From: Halieaceae bacterium
GTDB taxonomy: Bacteria; Pseudomonadota; Gammaproteobacteria; Pseudomonadales; Halieaceae
Length of the DNA: 34,030 nucleotides
Assembly (NCBI GenBank): GCA_024640505.1
Contig: JAHEEV010000016.1
Coordinates: 22,297 to 56,326, forward strand
Reading direction: 5' to 3'
The position numbers and the translations under genes are program-made. The notes under the pieces were generated by a model that had not been told where the DNA came from, made no database searches, and saw only the letters and a list, made by a program, of their open reading frames with translations. Positions 24,510 through 31,999 of the stretch are shown here, in pieces (the stretch's first letter is position 1; every line of letters starts with the position of its first letter).

Positions 24510-24887
24510 TCACTCGGATTCGGCCTGGACCTCGGCGATGGCCGACTCTATCACCCCCACCAGCGCTGCGGCACGCGGATAACCCGCATACTGGGCGATG
24601 AAGAGCAGGAACTCGCGCAGTTCGTCTGGGTTCATTTCACCCCGCTTCAAACTCGCCTTGGCCTGAATTTTGAAAGTGTCCGGTTCACCCTTCTCGGCAA
24701 TGATGCCCATCAGCAGGATCCGCTTGTCGCGCATGGACAGCGTGTCGCGAGTCCACAATTCTGCGAAGAGTTGCCTCAGCATGATGTCGCTGAAGGGATA
24801 ACTCCCTTCGGGCGCCGTTACAACATCACCTGCATAAACGTCCTTGATCGTCTCGTGACCCAGCTCCCAGCGTTCATGTTCATCCAT
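24510..24887 (-). CDS. Carboxymuconolactone decarboxylase (CMD) family protein
   Basis: A 125-aa small helical protein of the CMD/AhpD-like superfamily. Seen: LSMRDKRILLMGIIAEKGE, FKIQAKASLKRGEMNPDELREFL and the typical QYAGYPRAAAL. It has no CxxC, so it belongs to the decarboxylase-like side and not the peroxidase-related AhpD side. The His usually found just before the ALxxG stretch in true gamma-carboxymuconolactone decarboxylases appears to be Gln here, so the classical reaction is doubtful. ATG 24887 has GAGGAT about 6 bases upstream. It is the first gene of a two-gene operon with the TetR regulator. Confidence 0.85.
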   Translation of the reverse strand: MDEHERWELGHETIKDVYAGDVVTAPEGSYPFSDIMLRQLFAELWTRDTLSMRDKRILLMGIIAEKGEPDTFKIQAKASLKRGEMNPDELREFLLFIAQYAGYPRAAALVGVIESAIAEVQAESE

Positions 24888-25048
24888 CGTAAAATCCTCA
24901 GCTTATGTAGCGCGCGCAAAATTACCAACCGGGCCCGCGCCTGTGGTTAAGCGCCATGCGGGTCGCAGCCAGGATTGATCAGCCGACACGGTTCCAAATA
25001 TCTCCCGCGCCGACAACACTCCCTCGTGAAAGCATTGTACATTAACTT

Positions 25049-25062
25049 ATTGTGTTAGCAAT
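25049..25062. promoter_or_regulatory. Candidate operator, degenerate ATTGT-N4-ACAAT copy
   Basis: ATTGTGTTAGCAAT matches 9 of 10 arm positions and lies about 160 bp upstream of the CMD-like/TetR operon. It contains GTTAGCA, as does the copy at 1013. If real, it would give the TetR gene an autoregulatory site. The rest of 24888-25146 shows no gene. Confidence 0.45.
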
Positions 25063-25146
25063 ATTTTTACGCTGGGCAAGAGCCAATCCCGCACCGTGTC
25101 AGGGTGAAATTCGAGCATTTGATGGATGAATGCAGGAGATACAGTA

Positions 25147-25444
25147 TCACCCGCCGATGACTATCGTTACTTTGCGGATCTTTCCGTCCAGAAATTCATA
25201 GGTGGCACGCAGGTGCAGGGTAAAGGAGTCGCCAGCGGAGAACGATTGCCCCATAAAATCATCGACATCAGTTTTGCACCGTAAAGCGGTCAAGTATGTG
25301 GACCGTAGCAACACCATCATCGAACGCGATATGACCTGGCGTCATTTTGTCGTAAAAACGGGCAATGATGCCTCGATAGGCCTCGAGCAATACATCGACA
25401 CCCTGCATCGTCTCTTCTGCCGTGACCAGATTCAGGTCGGCCTG
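25147..25444 (-). pseudogene. SnoaL/NTF2-like protein remnant
   Basis: Two minus-strand pieces in different frames make one recognisable fragment. The upstream piece reads VLLEAYRGIIARFYDKM, then IAFDDGVATVHILDRFTVQN and a stop at 25268-25270. The downstream piece reads FMGQSFSAGDSFTLHLRATY, then EFLDGKIRKVTIVIGG and stops at 25147. Together they have the helix, central strands and final DGKI strand of the SnoaL/nuclear-transport-factor-2 fold. A frameshift lies near 25250-25275, and the N-terminus is cut by an in-frame stop at 25445-25447. Intact relatives are small cyclases, isomerases or hydrolases on polyketide- or steroid-like compounds. It is minus strand, opposite to the next gene. Confidence 0.55.
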
Positions 25445-25551
25445 CTAGACCCGATACCGGTATCAAGTTAGCCTTATGTTGCCTATTATTCAATGACGCC
25501 GGGGACTTCCAGATAGCGGTTTTCAAACCAACGCGCCCTCAGGGGGAATAT

Positions 25552-26601
25552 ATGATTCGCGTCGTGCAATGGACAACCGGGAACGTAGGACAACGAGCCG
25601 CGCAGGCAGTGATGACGAACCCCGATCTCGAACTTGTCGGGTGCTACGCATGGTCGCAAGAGAAGTCGGGACGTGATATTGGCGAGCTCATCGGCACCGG
25701 TCCGATCGGCATCACGGCCACCAACGATATCGATGCCCTGCTCGCACTCAAACCCGATTGTGTCATCTACACACCCAAATTTCCGCAAGTCGACGAATTC
25801 GTACGCATCCTGGAAGCTGGTATCAATGTGGTGGCAACGGCCGGCTTCATCACGGGCCACTCGTTCGGGGAACAGGAGCGGGGCCGAATCCTGGATGCGT
25901 GTCGACGGGGCGCCAGCTCGATCTTCGGTTCCGGCGCAAACCCGGGCTTTCTCAACCTGATGGGGCTGGTATCGGCCGTGCTGTGCGATCGCGTGGATTG
26001 CATCTCCGTAACGGAATCGGTGGACTCGACCGGATACGACTCGCCCGAGACCGAGATGCCCTGCGGCTTTGGCCGGCCGATCGATGACCCGGGACTCCCG
26101 GCGATGGCGCGGGCCGGCACGGCGGTGTTCGAGGACGCGGTATGGATGATGGCCGAAGCCCTTGGCGTTGCCATCGACGAAGTCTGTTTCGAGGCTGACT
26201 TCGCGCGCACCACTGAGGATCTGGATCTCGGCTCCTGGACGATTGGCGCCGACTGCGTTGCGGGCATCGCCACCCATTGGCAGGGTCGCAGCAACGGCGC
26301 AACGGTACTGGAACTCAAAACGGTCTGGCGCAAGGGGCAGACGCTGGACCCCGACTGGCAGGTGGAGCACGCCTATATCGTCGAGGTAAAAGGGCAGCCC
26401 TGCGTGCAAACGCGGGTGCAGTTTCTCCCCGGCGAAGACTTCGTGGCCACTACCTTCAAGGAGTTCATGGTTATCGGCATGATTGCGACGGCCATGCCCG
26501 CCGTCAATGCCATCCCCGCTGTCGTGGCAGCGCCACCCGGAATCGTTACCTATGCCGATCTTCCCCTGACGACCGCTAAGGGCATGGTGAGACAGGAGTA
26601 A
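25552..26601 (+). CDS. 2,4-diaminopentanoate-dehydrogenase-like NAD(P)-binding oxidoreductase
   Basis: A 349-aa protein with N-terminal Rossmann domain (VVQWTTGNVGQRAAQ, residues 4-18) and the same two-domain layout as the product of 3413-4489. Shared landmarks are DLELVGCYAWSQEKSGRD, LALKPDCVIYTP, LEAGINVVATAG and a Gly-rich GSGANPGF. The C-terminal domain matches the 2,4-diaminopentanoate dehydrogenase type. ATG 25552 has AGGGGG about 6 bases upstream. It appears to stand alone, about 100 bp after the SnoaL-like remnant and 55 bp before DUF456. The function of this subfamily is not established; two divergent copies in one island suggest two related steps or substrates. Confidence 0.83.
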   Translation: MIRVVQWTTGNVGQRAAQAVMTNPDLELVGCYAWSQEKSGRDIGELIGTGPIGITATNDIDALLALKPDCVIYTPKFPQVDEFVRILEAGINVVATAGFITGHSFGEQERGRILDACRRGASSIFGSGANPGFLNLMGLVSAVLCDRVDCISVTESVDSTGYDSPETEMPCGFGRPIDDPGLPAMARAGTAVFEDAVWMMAEALGVAIDEVCFEADFARTTEDLDLGSWTIGADCVAGIATHWQGRSNGATVLELKTVWRKGQTLDPDWQVEHAYIVEVKGQPCVQTRVQFLPGEDFVATTFKEFMVIGMIATAMPAVNAIPAVVAAPPGIVTYADLPLTTAKGMVRQE

Positions 26602-26656
26602 CCGTGTAACCTGATTAAAAAAAGACATCCACTTTCGATGAGTTCAGGGCGTATTT

Positions 26657-27142
26657 ATGGAAACAGTGATAGCACTATGGCTGCTGGGTGCGGCGCTGGT
26701 GGCGATCGGGATAGCAGGCATGCTGCTGCCTGCCGTGCCGGGTCCACCGATTATGTTCGCCGGCTTTGTCGTTGCCGCGTGGGCGGAGGATTTCGAACAT
26801 GTGGGTTACGGCACGCTTATAGTGCTAGCCATCATGAGCCTGCTCGCCTACCTCGCGGATTTCATCTCAGGAGCCCTGGGAGCGAAACACTTCGGGGCCT
26901 CGTCAAAATCGGCCATCGGGGCGGCAATCGGGGCCGTGGTCGGCATTTTCTTTGGACTCCCTGGCATCCTGCTGGGCCCTTTCATCGGGGCAGTACTCGG
27001 CGAACTTACCGAGCACGATGACCTGCAGGTCGCGGGGCGCGCAGGCGTCGGCGCGACGGTGGGTCTCCTCCTCGGCACTGCGGCCAAAATGGCTATCGCC
27101 TTCGCCATGGTCGGGGTCTTCCTGTTCGCCCGTTTCCTGTAA
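26657..27142 (+). CDS. DUF456 family membrane protein
   Basis: A 161-aa integral membrane protein with about four hydrophobic segments (5-25, 33-45, 50-70, 125-160) and long glycine zippers (AIGAAIGAVVGIFFGLPGI and GRAGVGATVGLLLG). PGPPIMFAG near residue 28-36 and the zippers are characteristic of DUF456. Function is unknown in the family. The ribosome site is weak (CAGGG about 9 bases before ATG 26657). It converges with the MscS-type channel, whose stop lies 76 bp away; the short gap shows no clear terminator. Confidence 0.88.
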   Translation: METVIALWLLGAALVAIGIAGMLLPAVPGPPIMFAGFVVAAWAEDFEHVGYGTLIVLAIMSLLAYLADFISGALGAKHFGASSKSAIGAAIGAVVGIFFGLPGILLGPFIGAVLGELTEHDDLQVAGRAGVGATVGLLLGTAAKMAIAFAMVGVFLFARFL

Positions 27143-27217
27143 TGGCCCATTGAGCGCGACAAATAGCCTGTCTGGGTGTCTGTCGATGTTTCAAGGTGGC
27201 GCCGCAGGCCTATACGC

Positions 27218-28915
27218 TCAATTCTGGTCGTCGAGACCCCCGTCATCGCTTCGGGGAGCGGGTGTTTCTGGCGATGGGGCCGGTTTTTTGCCAGCCAGCA
27301 AGGCGGAGGCCGCCTGGGCATCACTCCCCTCGAAGTAGACATGCACATCCCGCTGCGGGAAAGGTATCCCGATACCCTGCTCATCGAAACGCTGCTTGAC
27401 CTTCCGGGTGACATCCCAGTAGACCTCCCAGTAGTCAGCAGTCTGCGACCACGGTCTTGCAATGAAATTGACCGATGAATCGGCCAGCGCGTGAACGCGT
27501 ATGACCGGCTCCGGCTCCTTGAGCACTTTCGGGTGGGAGGTGATGATATCGACGAGAATTTCGTGAGCCTTGTCGATGTCGTCGTTGTAGCCGATCCCGA
27601 ACTCCATATCGACCCGCCGTTCCCTGACACCGGTGGCATTGGTTATCACGTCGTTCCAGACTTTGTTGTTGGGCACGATCATCCGCTTGTTGTCGAATGT
27701 GAGGATCGTGGTCGAGACGAGGTTCAGCGACTGAACTTTCCCAGAGACGCCGCCGGCGTCGATCACGTCGCCCTCGTCAAAGGGCTGGAAGAACAGGATC
27801 ATCAGGCCGCTGGCGAAGTTACTCAGGCTGTCCTGCAACGCGAATGCGATAACGAAGCCGGCAGCTCCGACGACAGCCAGCAGTGGGCCGATACTGACTT
27901 CCAGAGCCGCCAGCGCGATGATCAGGCCGATAGCCATGACAACCCAGCGCACCGACTTGACCAGGAATTCTTCCAGCAGGCGGGACGTGCCCCGCACCCT
28001 CGCCAGGCCTTGACGAGTCATCCCGCTCAATATTCGCGCAATGATCCACGCGACCACCAGGGTAGCCAGGAATCTGGCGATATTGAAGGCCCAGCGCTTG
28101 CCGCCCTCCTCCGAGAGCAGCCAGCCCTTCACCGCAATCCAGGCGGAAGTGGTGTCCTCCACATCGACCTTGAGGCCGCCGACAGCTTTCGCGTAGAGCC
28201 TCAGGTCCTTCACTTTCGCCAACGTATCGGCATCACCCTCGTCCGTCTTGAGCTCCAGCTCATCGAGAACCGCGCGCAGGCGATCGACCAGCGCAGTGCG
28301 CTCCTCGGCCAGCTCGGTGACCTGCTCAAGCAGTGACACCTTGGTCTCTTTCCTGGACTCTGCCTCGCCGGCTACGACCTCCGCGGTGCGCTCCAGCGCT
28401 TGTGCCTTATCCTCCATTGAGACATTTTCGTTGCGCAATACCTCCGCAGCGCGCTTCGGAACCGTATCAGCCGCGGATTCTTCCAGCGCCTCAACACGCT
28501 CATTCGCTTCGCTGACAGCCGCCTTCAGCTCTTCGTCCGCGTCCTGGCCGCCCTCTACCGAGGCCGCCTTGCCCAGTTCCATCGCCTTCTCAACCTGGGC
28601 TTTCGCCTCTACGGCAAGATCGCGAGCCTCCTCCGCCCGCTTGATCCCCGCATTCTGGCGCTTTATTGACACCTCGAGACGGGCGATCTCCTCTGCCTTC
28701 TCCTGCAATAAGGCCTGCCAGGCATCGGCTTCCGCCAGCAGTTGGGATTTTGGCAGCGGCCTGAGCAACAGCTGCAGCTCTTCGATATTGACGCGGGGGT
28801 CGTTGACGGTCTGTGCCGAAGGCGAATCGTCTGCGGCCTGCAGCGATACCCCGGCGAGCAGGAATGCGAGAACCGCCAGGCGTGACAGCCGACGGAAGAA
28901 GTCTGTTTTTTCCAC
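27218..28915 (-). CDS. MscS-type mechanosensitive ion channel with long periplasmic coiled coil
   Basis: A 565-aa channel. After a signal-peptide-like N-terminus (LAVLAFLLAGVSLQAADD, about 13-30) comes a region of about 200 residues rich in Glu, Ala and Lys with strong coiled-coil character (70-240). Membrane segments follow at about 277-296, 322-342 and 345-378; the last is the pore helix AAGFVIAFALQDSLSNFASG followed by FFQPFDEGDVI. The MscS beta-domain (about 380-440) and a C-terminal alpha/beta part end in a Pro/Ser-rich tail. It likely relieves osmotic stress. GTG 28915 has AAGGAG 7 bases upstream and is preferred to an upstream ATG at 28999 whose extra residues have no ribosome site. 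Confidence 0.93.
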   Translation of the reverse strand: MEKTDFFRRLSRLAVLAFLLAGVSLQAADDSPSAQTVNDPRVNIEELQLLLRPLPKSQLLAEADAWQALLQEKAEEIARLEVSIKRQNAGIKRAEEARDLAVEAKAQVEKAMELGKAASVEGGQDADEELKAAVSEANERVEALEESAADTVPKRAAEVLRNENVSMEDKAQALERTAEVVAGEAESRKETKVSLLEQVTELAEERTALVDRLRAVLDELELKTDEGDADTLAKVKDLRLYAKAVGGLKVDVEDTTSAWIAVKGWLLSEEGGKRWAFNIARFLATLVVAWIIARILSGMTRQGLARVRGTSRLLEEFLVKSVRWVVMAIGLIIALAALEVSIGPLLAVVGAAGFVIAFALQDSLSNFASGLMILFFQPFDEGDVIDAGGVSGKVQSLNLVSTTILTFDNKRMIVPNNKVWNDVITNATGVRERRVDMEFGIGYNDDIDKAHEILVDIITSHPKVLKEPEPVIRVHALADSSVNFIARPWSQTADYWEVYWDVTRKVKQRFDEQGIGIPFPQRDVHVYFEGSDAQAASALLAGKKPAPSPETPAPRSDDGGLDDQN

Positions 28916-29079
28916 TGTATCTCCTTGGGATTCGAGGTGTTGCGAGCGCTCAATGGCTGCGGAGAGGCTACATGGTAGCGAGTCGCTGGGGCATTGCAAC
29001 TGGCCCGGAACCCTGTCTGCCTGGAGATAGGCGCAATTGAGGCTGAATGTACTAGAGCGGCTTGCAACTCATCATGATG

Positions 29080-29307
29080 TCACGGGTTTCCCCGATGCGC
29101 AGTCTGTCGGCGACTTCCCTGCGAAGGGTCGCCAATGTTCACGCCGCGTGGCTGCCAGGGGCGGTATACATTGTTCTGCTTGTAGGCATCCTCCGGAATT
29201 TCAATGAATTTCTCATCGGCAGGCACAACGTGGTCCTGCTGGATGCTCCCTGGCTCCTGCCCGAATTGCGCGCGATTCCTGCCGTCCGCTGCCAGGTCAA
29301 AAGTCAC
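29080..29307 (-). CDS. Small uncharacterised protein, possibly frameshifted
   Basis: A 75-aa open frame from GTG 29307, which has GGAGGAG about 5-7 bases upstream, an unusually good site for this gene-poor region. The first 50 residues look protein-like (FIEIPEDAYKQNNVYRPWQP). The last 18 do not: from about 29140 the neighbouring frame reads ATLRREVADRLRIGETRDIM and ends MSCKPL at about 29055. A one-base shift near 29140 would join both halves into a plausible protein of about 85 aa. No family recognised. The remaining parts of 28916-29730 hold no gene I can support. Confidence 0.35.
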   Translation of the reverse strand: MTFDLAADGRNRAQFGQEPGSIQQDHVVPADEKFIEIPEDAYKQNNVYRPWQPRGVNIGDPSQGSRRQTAHRGNP

Positions 29308-29598
29308 AAACCACTCCTCCAATACAAAAAAACGAATACATATTCTCTTTGCATAGTATGGCCAAAGCCATATCGTGATAGCGAGCCTGGAACAGTGACC
29401 GATTTCTCAATCCGGAGATTTATCCTCACAAAACCCGCCAGTTACTGAAAGATGAAGGGTTGCGCCGAGGTAACCGGGCTCACCGGGATACCGGCCGCGT
29501 GCAGATTTTCCGGGAAGGTTCCAGTTTCAGCTCCAGTAACGGGGTCCGTCGCCCACAGTGGCCGTAACGGGCTGGCTGCGAAGTCACATGAGATTTGT

Positions 29599-29616
29599 GG
29601 ATTTTTGCCAAAATCC
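29599..29616. other. Perfect hairpin upstream of the phasin-like gene
   Basis: GGATTTT-(tgcc)-AAAATCC gives a 7-bp stem with a tetraloop. About 10 bases on, CTGCC (29628) and GGCAG (29640) could form a second small stem, followed at a distance by a T-run around 29653-29661. These may be a terminator for an unseen upstream transcript or an operator for the phasin-like gene. A third small stem, TGGCTG-(tgagtcg)-CAGCCA, lies just before the gene at about 29679-29697. Confidence 0.35.
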
Positions 29617-29736
29617 GGTGCTTTGCCCTGCCGAAATTAGGCAGAACATTCTAATTTTTTTTAATAACCTGAGTTCATTGGCTGTGAGTCGCAGCCAGTT
29701 AGAGATGATCAGATTACCTTAACCAGGAGAATGAAT

Positions 29737-30138
29737 ATGGCCACTGCCAAGAAAGCCCCCGCCAGGAAAGCCCCCGCCAGGAAAACCGCTGCCAAGCGCG
29801 CCCCGGCTAAAAAGAAGACTGCTGCAAAGGGCAAGGAATTCTCCCTGAAGCAGTCTACCGACAAGGCGATCAACATATATCTGGGCGTGATCGGCAAGAC
29901 GGTTGACTCCCTGCAGGAGAACGTGAAATCCGCGCGCAAAGAGAACGAAAAGCGCGTCAAGGATCTGGAAAAGCGTGGTGCCAAGCTGCGTGCGCAGCTG
30001 AACAAGCGTTTTGACCGCATTGAGCCCGAATTCGAAGACGTGGTTGAAGACGCCAAAGTCCAGTTCGAAAAAATCTCTGACCAGATCGAAGACGTGGTTG
30101 ATAGCGTCAAAGACAAGCTGACTTCAAAGGCTGCCTGA
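29737..30138 (+). CDS. Phasin-like protein with N-terminal Lys/Ala/Pro-rich tail
   Basis: A 133-aa protein in two parts. Residues 1-34 are a basic, disordered KAPAR/APAKK stretch like the histone-H1-like tails of AlgP and PhaF. Residues 35-133 are almost entirely amphipathic helix with heptads, e.g. AINIYLGVIGKTVDSLQENV and the DQIEDVVDSVKDKL end, resembling phasins that coat polyhydroxyalkanoate granules. In PhaF the basic tail is C-terminal; here it is N-terminal. It probably binds DNA through the tail and granules, membranes or itself through the helix; this is inference. ATG 29737 is chosen because AGGAGA directly abuts the other candidate ATG at 29731. A strong terminator at 30221 suggests a single-gene, well-expressed unit. 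Confidence 0.75.
   Translation: MATAKKAPARKAPARKTAAKRAPAKKKTAAKGKEFSLKQSTDKAINIYLGVIGKTVDSLQENVKSARKENEKRVKDLEKRGAKLRAQLNKRFDRIEPEFEDVVEDAKVQFEKISDQIEDVVDSVKDKLTSKAA
29752..29781 (+). repeat. 15-bp tandem duplication in the basic tail
   Basis: AAAGCCCCCGCCAGG occurs twice in a row (29752-29766 and 29767-29781), each copy encoding Lys-Ala-Pro-Ala-Arg. The repeat explains the KAPARKAPAR stretch and could expand or contract by slippage. Confidence 0.8.
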
Positions 30139-30220
30139 TTTACCCGCGGCACCCATCCGGCGCCGCGAAGTCTGCCCGTCGCCTGCCTTCATGAATTGAG
30201 GGGGCGGTGGGTCGGTTTTT

Positions 30221-30259
30221 CAAGCCCGGGCTCTGCGATATGCGGACCCGGGTTTTTTT
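30221..30259 (+). terminator. Rho-independent terminator of the phasin-like gene
   Basis: AAGCCCGGG at 30222-30230 pairs with CCCGGGTTT at about 30247-30255 (6 GC pairs, one G-T, two A-T), the apex being the short stem TGC/GCG around gatat. A run of seven T follows directly. It lies 83 bases after the stop codon. Confidence 0.8.
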
Positions 30260-30619
30260 ATTTCTCCAACGCTTATTCCTCGAAGTAACCCCGTGGCGCC
30301 CACAACTGATTGTAGGTACCGGCCAGTGACAGACGGGGAATCATTCCCACTCCATCGTGAATAATCATATTTATCGTTTATTTTTCAGATAGATATATTT
30401 CTCAGAACACGAAACACCATGAACTATAACTTGCTCAAAAATATCGTTAACAGCGTTGCTGTGGCCACCAGGGTCGAAAACTTCTCTCCCCTTTGAAGGC
30501 ACGGCGTCATACATCACTCCTCCCGAAATTGAAGAGTTCAGGCGCCGGCTGACTATGCGCTTGGCAAACGGCTTAACTCGTTTTACTGTTAGGTTCCCGA
30601 CACACCAAGGAGACATCCC
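30260..30619. other. Gene-poor stretch with possible coding remnant
   Basis: No confident gene. On the minus strand, 30273-30368 encodes a 31-residue frame starting MIIHDGVGMIPRLSLAG and ending in WAPRGYFEE that reads like the C-terminal end of a larger protein. It is out of frame with an 81-codon frame just upstream (30371-30616). They may be pieces of one degraded gene. Nothing else is seen. Confidence 0.3.
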
Positions 30620-30946
30620 GTGAGACGCCTGATTCTAACACTGATGATTGTTGCCGCCCCGGCGCATGCGTTCGACTGGCCGTGGCAGGACACGCCCCGG
30701 GAGAGCTACAGTTACTGCAGGGGTTTCGTGCATTCCGGCCTGGCCCAGGTTTCGGAACATGGTGTGTCGAGGATTCAACTTTGGCTGGACTGGAATGATG
30801 CAACCCGTGCCCAGTTCACCGGGGGCGAAATCGACCAGGTGCAATATGAAGCCGGCAGGGCACGCTTCAGTGAGCTATTGAGCGCCAATGATACTGATGC
30901 ACTGCTTGATATGGTCGACAACCAGTGTAACTTCAGCGACAGCTGA
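30620..30946 (+). CDS. Small secreted protein, function unknown
   Basis: A 108-aa protein with a clear signal peptide (MRRLILTLMIVAAPAHA, cleavage before FDWPW). The mature part of about 90 residues has two cysteines (in SYCRG and NQCNF) that could form one disulfide and a helical middle (IQLWLDWNDATRAQF). I do not recognise a family. Start is GTG 30620 with AAGGAG about 8 bases upstream. It stands alone between two gene-poor stretches. Confidence 0.7.
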   Translation: MRRLILTLMIVAAPAHAFDWPWQDTPRESYSYCRGFVHSGLAQVSEHGVSRIQLWLDWNDATRAQFTGGEIDQVQYEAGRARFSELLSANDTDALLDMVDNQCNFSDS

Positions 30947-31384
30947 CAGCCTGGCTGTTTCCGCGCTGAGACGAGCAACATGGGTAGAGCGGAGGGATGG
31001 CGAGGCTGGAAGCAGCTTGGCACAAGCCGGCTGACGCCCCAGCGCTTTCAGAATCACGGCCATGGGGTGGCGATCATGTCCCTGCGCAAGGGCTTGCAGT
31101 GCGCCACCCGAACGGGATTGCCGCGGATAGGGTAATAGCCTCATGGTATCGATGCTTTTTGCGTTACAGCGCGCGGGAAATACCACGAAATATACCATTG
31201 ATGATGCAGAACATACTGTTGATTAGATTTTTTTATTTGTTATAAATCAATTTGTTAAAAATTTTTGTCACTCCCACTCTATTATCAATAAGTCTTGGAA
31301 AACCATCGGCAACGCGGTTTCGGAGAGGGTCACAAATGACAATACCATGAAAAGTACCCTATTCAGAAAAGCCTGCCGCACAGA
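30947..31384. other. Gene-poor stretch before the toxin gene
   Basis: No supported gene. A 51-codon plus-strand frame (30980-31135, MGRAEGWRGWK to GLPRIG) is open but lacks a ribosome site and recognisable motifs. From about 31190 the sequence becomes very AT-rich, with several overlapping possible promoter-like hexamers, up to the end of the toxin gene. Confidence 0.3.
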
Positions 31385-31702
31385 TTACGGCCCATCGCCG
31401 TCCTCTGCAGGAAGCTTCAGCAAGCGATCACTTCGCCACACCCGGACTACTCTGACTCGTTTGGAATCACGCCGGTACACGATCCGAAATGGCGGATGGA
31501 TGAGTTCCCGCAGAATGGACTGATCGAATTCAGGCACGACCCGCCCCACATCAGGATGATCTGCCAAGGCCTCAACTCGCTCAAATACCTCTGCCACCAG
31601 CCTCGTCCCGACGTCGCGTACCCCTTGCTCCACATACCACAGCTGTATCTCCTCAAGATCGCGGAGTGCGGATTCAGCGAAACTGATGACTGCCCCGGGC
31701 AT
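31385..31702 (-). CDS. Type II toxin, RelE/ParE superfamily
   Basis: A 105-aa toxin with the RelE/ParE pattern: FAESALRDLEEIQLWYVEQG helix, HPDVGRVVPEF, ELIHPPFRIVYRRD and the late VRVVRVWRSDRLL strand. The basic residues near the end resemble ParE-like proteins more than mRNA-cleaving RelE, though this cannot be settled here: ParE poisons gyrase, RelE cuts mRNA on the ribosome. ATG 31702 starts four bases after the antitoxin stop, so they are translationally coupled. Complete and apparently functional. Confidence 0.9.
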   Translation of the reverse strand: MPGAVISFAESALRDLEEIQLWYVEQGVRDVGTRLVAEVFERVEALADHPDVGRVVPEFDQSILRELIHPPFRIVYRRDSKRVRVVRVWRSDRLLKLPAEDGDGP

Positions 31703-31706
31703 GGCC

Positions 31707-31976
31707 CTATTTCATACCGAGCCGCACCTTGGCCTCGTCAAAGGAAACCTCGCGACCCGCTTCCAGATCCGCCAGCCCGGCGACCACCGCACGCATGAAG
31801 TCGCGCTCCTCCTCCGCCTTCTCGTAATCGGATACCGACTGCACTACAGCGACACCTCGCCCCCTACTGGTGAGCAGCACGGGCCGGTGTACCTCGGTAG
31901 TATGCTTAATCACACGCCCCGGGTTGACCTTCAGGTCCGTGAGGGGAACCAGATCCTCGGAAAACTTAATAGGCAT
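31707..31976 (-). CDS. Type II antitoxin, Phd/YefM family
   Basis: An 89-aa antitoxin. The N-terminal DNA-binding part shows LVPLTDLKVNPGRVIKHTTE and the core strand RPVLLTSRGRGVAVVQSVSDY; the C-terminal ~30 residues, acidic and helical, should wrap the toxin. GGAG stands 6 bases before ATG 31976. It precedes the toxin in one operon and likely represses it through the inverted repeat at 32000-32035. Confidence 0.9.
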   Translation of the reverse strand: MPIKFSEDLVPLTDLKVNPGRVIKHTTEVHRPVLLTSRGRGVAVVQSVSDYEKAEEERDFMRAVVAGLADLEAGREVSFDEAKVRLGMK

Positions 31977-31999
31977 AGATTACTCCAACAAGTGCTCTT

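Noticed and set aside
25486-26628. A 380-codon minus-strand open frame opposite the second diaminopentanoate-dehydrogenase-like gene
   Set aside because: Fully antisense to a recognisable gene; composition is biased (Arg, His, Gly) and has no motifs.
29752-29781. Short tandem repeat considered as CRISPR-like
   Set aside because: Two adjacent 15-bp copies with no spacers, inside a coding region.
30371-30616. 81-codon minus-strand frame near the secreted protein gene
   Set aside because: No homology or ribosome site; kept only as part of a possible degraded region.
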